Source: an uncultured Collinsella sp. (GTDB taxonomy: Bacteria > Actinomycetota > Coriobacteriia > Coriobacteriales > Coriobacteriaceae). Taken from it: 5,538 bases of DNA. Below the pieces are notes generated by a model. That model did not search any database, had not been told where the DNA came from, and saw only the letters and a list, made by a program, of their open reading frames with translations. Within the stretch, counting starts at the first letter, position 1; each line of letters opens with the position of its first letter. Positions 1 through 5,538 of this stretch are shown in pieces. The position numbers and the translations under genes were made by a program. The DNA lies in the NCBI GenBank assembly GCA_902478705.1, contig CABSMB010000107.1, positions 1 to 5,538 on the forward strand. Direction: 5' to 3'.

Positions 1-467
1 GGCACGATCGGCGCGTCCGCAAACACGGTGTCCGACAAAAAGCCATCGACATCAAGCTCGGCAAGCTCGGTCATCTCGGCATCAGCCAGGTCGCACATCG
101 TCAGTGCGACCACCATGTGTGTGATGCCCAGCAGCTCCAGCACATGCACGTGCTCGCGGGTCTGCGGCATCACGCCCTCGACGGCCGAAACCACCAGCAC
201 GGCCACGTCGATACCCGTGGCGCCCTGCACCATAGCGCGCAGGTAATGCGCGTGGCCCGGCACGTCGACCAGGCCGACGATCTTGCCACTCGGCAGCGCC
301 AGCTCGCCAAAGCCAAGCTCCACGGTCATACCGCGACGGCGTTCAACCTCCAGACGGTCGGGATTCTTGCCGGTCAGCGCCTCGATCAGTGCCGACTTAC
401 CGTGGTCAACGTGGCCCGCCGTGCCAACGATAACGGGACACTCCACCAGCGCCTGAACCTCACTCAT
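1..467 (-). CDS. selB: Selenocysteine-specific translation elongation factor SelB (3' part missing, N-terminal GTPase domain only)
   Basis: SelB is an EF-Tu-like GTPase that carries selenocysteinyl-tRNA(Sec) to the ribosome at UGA codons followed by a SECIS hairpin. My translation of the minus strand from the ATG at 467 gives 155 residues with no stop before the left edge. It shows the GTPase motifs in order: P-loop GHVDHGKS (18-25), switch I RGMTVELGF (45-53, Thr48), DVPGH (68-72) and, from about 97, EGVMPQTREH, typical of SelB. The region following the DVPGH motif is SelB-like rather than EF-Tu-like. The G4 motif reads TMCD (123-126) where [N/T]KxD is expected. The C-terminal winged-helix domains that bind the SECIS RNA would lie outside the window. 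The ATG overlaps the selA stop (ATGA), and GGGAAGG lies 10 bases upstream, so the two genes are probably translationally coupled. The neighbouring selA strongly supports the call. Confidence 0.95.
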   Translation of the reverse strand, partial: MSEVQALVECPVIVGTAGHVDHGKSALIEALTGKNPDRLEVERRRGMTVELGFGELALPSGKIVGLVDVPGHAHYLRAMVQGATGIDVAVLVVSAVEGVMPQTREHVHVLELLGITHMVVALTMCDLADAEMTELAELDVDGFLSDTVFADAPIV

Positions 468-1921
468 CGAGCAATCGCCTTCCCAACGCACGCGACGAGC
501 GTCGATGCCGCCGTCTCGATATCGCGGTCGCCAACGAGCGTGCGCACATCAAACAGAATGTTGTCGTGCGAGGTGCGCGTGACGACCGGTGTGTCGAAGT
601 CCTGGACAAGCGAGCGCTTGAGCGCGTCGACCGTCAGGCGCTCGTCAACAAGACGCACGGCAACGCACATCGTGGGCAGCTCCACGGTAGGCAGCGAGCC
701 GCCACCGGGGGTCGACGATTCCTCGACAATCTCCAACTCAACGGCACACGGGCAACCAGCCTTATCGAGCCCGGCGACCATACGATCACGCAGCTTACGG
801 GCACGTCGCTCCAAATGAGCCTGCGGCAGCGTAAGCATGCTGAGCACCGGAATATCGCGATGGGCAACATCGGCGCCGTCCATGTAGATGCGCAGCGTGG
901 CCTCGAGCGCCGTGAGCGCCAACTTGCCCGGGCGCAGGGCGCGCATAAGCGGATGCGACCCACAGGCCTGGACCAGATCGCGACGGCCCATGATAATGCC
1001 CGCCTGTGCGGCTCCGAGCAGCTTATCGCCCGAGCAAGACACCAGATCGAGCCCCGCCGCGACCGAAACCGGTGTGGGCTCCTCGCCGCCGCGCACCAAG
1101 ATGTCGTCGGGCAGCAGCGCGCCCGAACCCTGGTCCTCGTAGAACAGCAGGCCATGCTTGTGAGCAAGCGCCGCAAGCTCCCGAGAGCCCACCTCCTCGT
1201 GGAAACCCTCAATGCGATAGTTAGAAGGATGGACCTTGAGGATCATCGCCGTATCGGGCGTGATGGCGCGCTCGTAGTCGCCCAGATGCGTGCGGTTGGT
1301 GGCCCCGACCTCGACGAGCTTGGCACCCGAAGCCGCCATGACATCGGGGATGCGGAAGCTGCCGCCGATCTCGACAAGCTCGCCGCGGCTCACGATGACC
1401 TCTTTGCCCGCGGCATGGGTGGCAAGCACCAGCAGCACCGCGGCGGCATTGTTGTTGACGACCAGCGCGTCCTCGGCACCGGTGAGCGAGCGGATCAGTT
1501 GCGCGGCATGCTCCTTGCGCGACCCACGCGAGCAGGTGTCCACGCTGTACTCGAGCGTGCTGTAGCCGCGCGCGACCTCGGCCACGGCCTTTGCCGCCGA
1601 CTCCGCAAGCGGGGCGCGGCCCAAGTTGGTATGGATAACCACACCCGTGGCGTTGACGGCGGGACGCAGGCTCGGCAGCGCGGAGCGATGCGCACGCCAC
1701 TCGATGGCCGAGGCCAGCTCGCGCTTGGAACGCGGGGCGGCACCGGCACGAATCGCGGCGCGCTCCTCGTCGAGCTCGGCCGTCACGGCAGCATGGACCA
1801 CCGCGTCGCAGGTCTCCCCCGCTGCCTTCACTACCGGCCACTCGGCAAGCAGCTCGTTGACGGAAGGAATGGCACGCAGGCGGGCGCGCACCTCATCGGA
1901 CATGATCTGGCTATCGCTCAT
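464..1921 (-). CDS. selA: L-seryl-tRNA(Sec) selenium transferase (selenocysteine synthase) SelA
   Basis: SelA is a PLP enzyme that converts seryl-tRNA(Sec) to selenocysteinyl-tRNA(Sec) using selenophosphate made by SelD; the known bacterial enzyme is a large homo-oligomer in the cytoplasm. The 485-residue product is close to the 463 residues of E. coli SelA. The N-terminal tRNA-binding region (about 1-80, beginning with the RAIPSVNELL type helix) is followed by the fold-type I PLP domain: INATGVVIHTNLGRAPL-like segment (88-105), EYSVDTCSRGSR (124-135), VNNNAAAVLL (155-164), the RGELVEIGGSFRIP block (179-192), YEDQGSGAL (261-269) and the Schiff-base lysine in SCSGDKLLG (Lys300). All hallmark segments are intact. 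The ATG at 1921 is chosen over an in-frame ATG at 1903 because GAAAGG lies six bases before it. It sits 52 bases after the oxidoreductase gene and overlaps selB by four bases. selD and the tRNA gene selC are not in the window. Confidence 0.97.
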   Translation of the reverse strand: MSDSQIMSDEVRARLRAIPSVNELLAEWPVVKAAGETCDAVVHAAVTAELDEERAAIRAGAAPRSKRELASAIEWRAHRSALPSLRPAVNATGVVIHTNLGRAPLAESAAKAVAEVARGYSTLEYSVDTCSRGSRKEHAAQLIRSLTGAEDALVVNNNAAAVLLVLATHAAGKEVIVSRGELVEIGGSFRIPDVMAASGAKLVEVGATNRTHLGDYERAITPDTAMILKVHPSNYRIEGFHEEVGSRELAALAHKHGLLFYEDQGSGALLPDDILVRGGEEPTPVSVAAGLDLVSCSGDKLLGAAQAGIIMGRRDLVQACGSHPLMRALRPGKLALTALEATLRIYMDGADVAHRDIPVLSMLTLPQAHLERRARKLRDRMVAGLDKAGCPCAVELEIVEESSTPGGGSLPTVELPTMCVAVRLVDERLTVDALKRSLVQDFDTPVVTRTSHDNILFDVRTLVGDRDIETAASTLVACVGKAIAR

Positions 1922-1927
1922 GTGCAG

Positions 1928-1933
1928 CCTTTC
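1928..1933 (-). promoter_or_regulatory. Ribosome binding site of selA
   Basis: The minus strand reads GAAAGG six bases before the ATG at 1921. This decides for that start rather than the internal ATG at 1903, which has no comparable purine tract in front. Confidence 0.7.
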
Positions 1934-1973
1934 AAAACAAACGTGGGTCAGTCGAATACATCAGCTGAGTCAA

Positions 1974-4091
1974 TTACTCGTCATTATCCCCGCGCGCCGC
2001 GATCTTTTCCACGCGAACGGCGTTTTCCTGGGTGAGCGCGGCACCCGTCAACGGGTCCCAACGCAACGGTGTATGGTCGAGCGGGCCCACGCCCAAAGCT
2101 TGAGCGCCACCGGCATCGGCACCAAACGAACGCCCACCGGGGGCGGCCGAGGTGAAGATGCACGCCGGATGCAGATACGGCGTCGTCTCCACGCGTACGC
2201 GATCGCGGCCCATATCGCTCACGAGCTCGACAATCTCGCCGTCAGCGATGCCCATGTGCGCAGCAGCATCGGCATTCATCTGCACGGCATCCAGGTCCGA
2301 CCCAGCCTCGGCGGCACCTTGAGCTGCAAGCCTTCGCGAGGTATGCGACTCAAAGGGGCGGTTGCCGCTAATGAGGCGAAACATCCCCGGACCAGGCTCC
2401 ACCATGGGAGCGATCCAGTTGGGTACACGCCCCAGGCCGGCACGCTCCCATACGTCACTTGCCAGCGCAATTTTGCCGCCATCCAAGGGAATCGCCGGCT
2501 CGCCCGTACGCGACGGCAACGCAACACCCGTGTCGGCCCAGCCGCGCTCCTTGAGCTCGTCCAGATTGATCCCAAAAGGCGCCACCTGGGCAGCCGCCAG
2601 ATCGTCAGACGTAAACTGGAAGTACTCGCCCGCGCCACACGCCTGCGCCAGACCGGCAAAAATCTCCCGACCGGGACGTGTGTCGTCATACTGCACAGGC
2701 AGCGCGGCGTTGCGGTAGAACACCCGCGAATCGTTGGCGCCCACGACCGTGCCCACGCCGCGGTCGGCTTCCAGATACGTCACGTCGGGCAGCACGAAGT
2801 CAGAAGCACGCGCCGTCTCGGACCAGCGAATATCAATCGTCACGAGCAAGTCGAGCTGCTGCAAAATACCCAACCAAGCTTGTGCATTACCATAGCCCGC
2901 ACCGGGGTTACTGGCATAGACGATGAGCCCACGCAAATCGCCGGCAAGAATCGACTGACCGATGGTCGTACACAGGCCGCGCACCGGATCGACCAGTGGA
3001 TAGCGCTCGGATCCCAGCTTGGACATGCGCGACACCGGCGGCGTCGCAAAGCGTGCGGGATCAAGGTCGCCCAGCGCAAGCGGTGTGGGTGGATTGAGCG
3101 CGCCGCCCACATGTCCAATACAGCCCAGCAGCACATCGACCAAGCAGATAGCGCGCGCGGTCTGGGTGCTATTGGCATACGCGATGCCAATGCCGCCATG
3201 AAAGCCGGCGTCCACCACGGCAGCAGGCGCCGCAGCAGCCAGATCGCGCGCCGTCGCACGGATGTCGTCGGCCGGCACGTCGCACATCGACTCGGCCCAC
3301 TCGGGCGTCCAAGCGCCAGCCGCCTGCGCCAGCTCATCAAACCCCGTGGTATAGCGGGCCACAAAGTCACGGTCGTACAGGTCCTCGATTATCAAAACGT
3401 GTGCGATGCCCAGCAGCAGTGCCAAATCACAGCCCGGACGCACGCGCAGCCAGCGGTCGGCAAGCACGGCCGAACCGCTGCGCCGCGGGTCCACCACGAT
3501 GATCTTCGCACCGCGCCGGCGCGCATCGTTGAGCGCATCGACGGCACCCATCGTCGACGAATCCACGATAGAGCGCCCCAGGTACATGATGCAATCGGTA
3601 TGGGCCAGGTCGGACGCCGGGCTGTAGCCCAGGCTGTGCTCCCAACCGGTCAGGCGGCTCACCTCGCAGGCGCCATCGGCACCATACACATTGGGCGAGC
3701 CCAGCGCATGCATAAAACGATAGGCCCAATAACGGTCGAACGAGGGCACGCCGAGCGTCATGCCCAGCGCGCGGGCGCCATGCGCGTCCACTATCCCCGC
3801 GAGGCGCGCCGCGATCTGAGCAAACGCCTCATCCCAGCTCACCGCATCGAACCCCGAGCCGTCCTCGCGGCGGCGCATGGGATGCAAGATACGGTCGCGC
3901 TCGTCAAACGGCATGGACAAGCGATGCCGCCCGCGGGCGCACAAGGCGCGCGCGGCGCACGGATGTCCCGGCACCGGCAGCTCGGCCGCCACGCGACCAT
4001 CCTCAACATGGGCCGCAAAGGCGCAATCGGCATAGCATCCCCCGCACGTGGTCACAACGGTGCGACCGGCACGCTCAGCATCAGATGTCAT
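1974..4091 (-). CDS. Cytoplasmic molybdopterin (bis-MGD) oxidoreductase, DMSO-reductase superfamily, substrate unknown
   Basis: A 705-residue Mo/W enzyme of the DMSO-reductase superfamily. Visible domains: an N-terminal [4Fe-4S] motif with Cys16, Cys19, Cys23 and Cys51 (CGGCYADC, then LCARG), the Mo-MGD domain, including SWDEA (85-89), LGSPNVYGADGAC (130-142), VVDPRRS (199-205) and RPGCD (218-222), and a C-terminal MGD-binding barrel from about 570, ending with the DPLTG type motif. Cys142 occupies the place of the metal-ligand Sec/Cys of formate dehydrogenase H; its codon is TGC. The next residue is Glu143, not the His of formate dehydrogenases, and the segment GGALNPPTP (329-337) lacks their RGQNN-type Arg. 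The pattern around 296-330 (GFHGG, NSTQTARAI, LLGCIGHVGG) resembles the thiosulfate/polysulfide reductase and acetylene hydratase branch. Tyr20 replaces the catalytic Asp13 of acetylene hydratase. There is no twin-arginine signal and no iron-sulfur or membrane partner subunit nearby, so it probably acts in the cytoplasm. The start was chosen from GGAAAGGGG eight bases upstream of ATG. Family certain, reaction unknown. Confidence 0.93.
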   Translation of the reverse strand: MTSDAERAGRTVVTTCGGCYADCAFAAHVEDGRVAAELPVPGHPCAARALCARGRHRLSMPFDERDRILHPMRRREDGSGFDAVSWDEAFAQIAARLAGIVDAHGARALGMTLGVPSFDRYWAYRFMHALGSPNVYGADGACEVSRLTGWEHSLGYSPASDLAHTDCIMYLGRSIVDSSTMGAVDALNDARRRGAKIIVVDPRRSGSAVLADRWLRVRPGCDLALLLGIAHVLIIEDLYDRDFVARYTTGFDELAQAAGAWTPEWAESMCDVPADDIRATARDLAAAAPAAVVDAGFHGGIGIAYANSTQTARAICLVDVLLGCIGHVGGALNPPTPLALGDLDPARFATPPVSRMSKLGSERYPLVDPVRGLCTTIGQSILAGDLRGLIVYASNPGAGYGNAQAWLGILQQLDLLVTIDIRWSETARASDFVLPDVTYLEADRGVGTVVGANDSRVFYRNAALPVQYDDTRPGREIFAGLAQACGAGEYFQFTSDDLAAAQVAPFGINLDELKERGWADTGVALPSRTGEPAIPLDGGKIALASDVWERAGLGRVPNWIAPMVEPGPGMFRLISGNRPFESHTSRRLAAQGAAEAGSDLDAVQMNADAAAHMGIADGEIVELVSDMGRDRVRVETTPYLHPACIFTSAAPGGRSFGADAGGAQALGVGPLDHTPLRWDPLTGAALTQENAVRVEKIAARGDNDE

Positions 4092-4099
4092 CTCGATTA

Positions 4100-4108
4100 C
4101 CCCTTTCC
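4100..4108 (-). promoter_or_regulatory. Ribosome binding site of the molybdopterin oxidoreductase gene
   Basis: GGAAAGGGG on the minus strand, eight bases before the ATG at 4091. It decides against upstream in-frame starts (the frame stays open to a TTG at 4142), which would add a 17-residue extension read from the intergenic region with no family resemblance. Confidence 0.75.
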
Positions 4109-4153
4109 AAACCAAACGCAAAGACCAACAGGCAAACAACAAGCCCTAAGGCC

Positions 4154-4192
4154 AAAAGAGCCTCCCGCACGGCAACGCCCCGCGGGAGGCTC
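4154..4192 (-). terminator. Rho-independent terminator after focA
   Basis: A perfect 11-base inverted repeat, gagcctcccgc (4158-4168) and gcgggaggctc (4182-4192), encloses a 13-base loop. Read on the minus strand, the stem is followed at once by TTTT (4157-4154). It begins 22 bases after the focA stop codon. The T tract is short, but the stem is very GC-rich. The other strand has no T tract after the stem, so termination is expected only for leftward transcription. It suggests that hycI-focA ends here and that the oxidoreductase-selA-selB group starts from its own promoter or from read-through. The rest of the 123-base gap (4092-4153) shows no convincing -35/-10 pair. Confidence 0.8.
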
Positions 4193-4214
4193 AACACCCA
4201 GCGAACTGACCCTT

Positions 4215-5054
4215 TTATGCCTCGGACTTCTTGGCATAGATAAACCAATAGCCGAGCGCGATCAAAAGTGCGCCGCCCACGATGTTGCCCAGCGTGGCGG
4301 CAGACAGGTTAAACGCGATGCCCGCGACGTTGAGGGCATCGGCGCCGGCAACATCGGCACCATAGCCGCACGCGTGCATCACGGCACCCATGGGCAAAAA
4401 GTACATGTTGGCAACGCAGTGCTCAAAACCGCAGGCCACAAAGGCAGAGATGGGCAGCAGAATACCCACGACCTTATCGACCACGGTCTTGCCGGCGGTA
4501 CCGATCCACACGGCCAGGCACACAAAGATGTTGCACAGGATGCCGCGGAAGAAGATCGTCACCCAGTCGATCGTCACCTTGCCGGCGGCAACGCTCACCA
4601 TGGAATTGGCGACTGCCTCGCCGTTGAGCTTGTAGATGCCGGCCATGTACACCAAAAAGACGATGAACAGGGCACCGACAAAGTTACCGACCCAAACGAC
4701 AAGCCATGCCTTGAGCATTTGTGCCAGCGTGATCTTATTGCTCTTGAGCGCGCAGACCATGAGCGAGTTGCCGGTAAAGAGCTCGGCGCCGCACACCAGC
4801 ACGAGCACCAGGCCCAGGCAGAAGCACAGGCCGCCCACAAAGCGCTGGGCACCCCAGCCGAGCGTGCTATCGCTCAAAAACACGGTAAAGAACAGGCCTC
4901 CGAAGGCGATGAACGCACCGGCGAACATGGCCAAGACAAAGGCCTTCGCGACCGGCAGGTTGGCCTTGGTCACGCCGGCGGCCTCGGTCTTTGCCTCAAT
5001 CGCGGCGGGTGCCAGGCAATCGGGAGCGGGATACTCCACCTTGGTATCTGCCAT
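4215..5054 (-). CDS. focA: Formate channel FocA (formate/nitrite transporter family)
   Basis: FocA is a pentameric inner-membrane channel that moves formate (and other small monovalent anions) in or out of the cell. The 279-residue product has the usual family length and the six-helix pattern: hydrophobic segments at about 36-60, 68-90 (broken at the ELFTGN loop), 115-139, 164-186, 193-225 (broken) and 252-273. Counterparts of E. coli FocA pore residues are present: Thr94 in ELFTGN (Thr91), His212 in GFEHCVANM (His209), Asn175 in ILCNIFVCLAVW (Asn172), Lys159 (Lys156), and the constriction residues Phe78, Leu82 and Phe205. NirC-type nitrite channels and FdhC are close relatives; the hycI neighbour favours formate. 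The ATG at 5054 is used, with AGGAAAG 11 bases upstream. A GTG at 5063 would add three residues and cannot be excluded. hycI ends 39 bases upstream with no terminator between, so the two are probably cotranscribed. Confidence 0.93.
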   Translation of the reverse strand: MADTKVEYPAPDCLAPAAIEAKTEAAGVTKANLPVAKAFVLAMFAGAFIAFGGLFFTVFLSDSTLGWGAQRFVGGLCFCLGLVLVLVCGAELFTGNSLMVCALKSNKITLAQMLKAWLVVWVGNFVGALFIVFLVYMAGIYKLNGEAVANSMVSVAAGKVTIDWVTIFFRGILCNIFVCLAVWIGTAGKTVVDKVVGILLPISAFVACGFEHCVANMYFLPMGAVMHACGYGADVAGADALNVAGIAFNLSAATLGNIVGGALLIALGYWFIYAKKSEA

Positions 5055-5065
5055 GTCAATCACTT

Positions 5066-5072
5066 CTTTCCT
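5066..5072 (-). promoter_or_regulatory. Ribosome binding site of focA
   Basis: AGGAAAG on the minus strand lies 11 bases before ATG 5054 and only two bases before GTG 5063 (five if only AGGA pairs). The spacing does not settle the start cleanly; ATG is preferred. Confidence 0.5.
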
Positions 5073-5093
5073 AATCAGCAGGGACGGGCGCTC

Positions 5094-5538
5094 CTACAGC
5101 TCCTGCCCCAAGCGGACAAAGTGGGAAAAGTCGTTGGCGGCCACGGCGTCGTACACGGCGTCGACGGCGTCAAAGACCTCCGGGGACATGGGGTTGTAGA
5201 ACTCCGTGTCGCCCGGCTGAATCCCTATGAAGACGATATCATCGCATGATTGCTCAATCTCTTCGATCAGAATCGAGAGCGGAAGCGAATGTGTGGTGAA
5301 CATCGACTTGCGCGCGACGTCGGTCTTATCGAGCAGACGGATGGAGCCGACGGGCAGCGCCATATCGGCGGCATCGACCAAAACCAGGCGCGGCGGACGC
5401 TCGCGCTTGACCTCGATGATGTCGTCCTCGGGCGTCTGGCCGCCGTCGATGGTGTACCAGCCGGCAAGAGGCGCGTCCTCCATCTTTTTGGAGAGAACGG
5501 GGCCGGCGGCATCGTCGGCGCGCAGCACGCTACCCGCC
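5094..5538 (-). CDS. hycI: Hydrogenase maturation endopeptidase HycI (N-terminus cut by the window edge)
   Basis: HycI removes the C-terminal tail from the large subunit of the formate-hydrogenlyase [NiFe] hydrogenase (HycE type) after nickel insertion. The visible part resembles E. coli HycI along its length: the LRADDAAGP motif, IDGGQTPEDDI, RPPRLVLVDAADM, TTHSLPLSILIEEI, IGIQPGDTEFYNPMS and a DAVDAVYDAV helix. Counted from the GTG at 5528, Asp6, Asp52 and His80 match the nickel-sensing Asp16, Asp62 and His90 of E. coli HycI, with the same spacing. The frame stays open beyond that GTG to the edge, adding Ala-Gly-Ser, which corresponds to the Gly-Asn before the motif in the family. The real start therefore lies outside the window, about seven residues further. 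HycI rather than HybD/HyaD type is favoured by the IQP and FYxPM motifs. The hydrogenase genes are expected upstream, to the right of the window. Confidence 0.94.
   Translation of the reverse strand, partial: AGSVLRADDAAGPVLSKKMEDAPLAGWYTIDGGQTPEDDIIEVKRERPPRLVLVDAADMALPVGSIRLLDKTDVARKSMFTTHSLPLSILIEEIEQSCDDIVFIGIQPGDTEFYNPMSPEVFDAVDAVYDAVAANDFSHFVRLGQEL

Noticed and set aside
1922..1973. A possible promoter for selA, with TTGACT on the minus strand (1973-1968).
   Set aside because: No -10-like hexamer stands at a suitable distance, so the -35 match alone is not enough to call.
566..2035. A 489-codon open frame on the plus strand opposite selA.
   Set aside because: selA is clearly real with all its motifs; this frame gives an Arg/His-rich product without any family feature, a by-product of GC-rich codon use.
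3648..3668. A selenocysteine codon at the metal-ligand position of the oxidoreductase.
   Set aside because: The codon is TGC (Cys142), not TGA, and the frame is open throughout without any UGA.
4092..4142. A longer start for the oxidoreductase at TTG 4142.
   Set aside because: The extra 17 residues show no twin-arginine signal and no family similarity, and the strong ribosome binding site points to ATG 4091.
1626..5249. A 1207-codon open frame on the plus strand across the oxidoreductase, focA and part of hycI.
   Set aside because: Its codons lie exactly opposite those of the three minus-strand genes, which all share one frame. Its stops would need TTA, CTA or TCA codons in the sense genes, and these are rare in GC-rich genes. 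The protein is low-complexity, rich in Arg, His, Gly and Ala, and matches nothing recognisable.

Overview
The window is a GC-rich (roughly 60% by eye), densely packed bacterial segment. All five genes lie on the minus strand, so they read from right to left: hycI (cut by the right edge), focA, a molybdopterin oxidoreductase gene, selA, and selB (cut by the left edge). Gene content and style (formate/H2 metabolism with selenocysteine genes, high GC, short gaps, strong purine-rich ribosome binding sites) would fit an anaerobic gut actinobacterium of the Coriobacteriia, for example a Collinsella relative. That placement is inference; the sequence holds no taxonomic marker.

Right part (4215-5538): the maturation protease HycI, which processes the large subunit of a formate-hydrogenlyase type [NiFe] hydrogenase, is followed after a short gap by FocA, a pentameric formate channel. 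A GC-rich hairpin with a T tract (4154-4192) directly after focA looks like an intrinsic terminator that closes this unit. The hydrogenase itself presumably lies beyond the right edge.

Middle part (1974-4091): a 705-residue cytoplasmic bis-MGD molybdenum/tungsten oxidoreductase with an N-terminal [4Fe-4S] motif and a cysteine (not selenocysteine) at the expected metal-ligand position. It lacks the His and Arg that mark formate dehydrogenases, so despite its position it is probably not the formate dehydrogenase of the complex. Its substrate is unknown.

Left part (1-1921): selA (selenocysteine synthase) and selB (selenocysteine-specific elongation factor) overlap by four bases and follow the oxidoreductase after 52 bases. 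They provide the machinery to decode UGA as selenocysteine, most plausibly for a selenocysteine formate dehydrogenase encoded elsewhere. No in-frame UGA occurs within any gene here.

Together the genes describe formate handling: transport by FocA, hydrogenase maturation by HycI, and selenoprotein synthesis by SelA/SelB. The orphan oxidoreductase is the main unknown. No RNA gene, mobile element, CRISPR array or long non-coding stretch was found; the largest gap is 123 bases (4092-4214).
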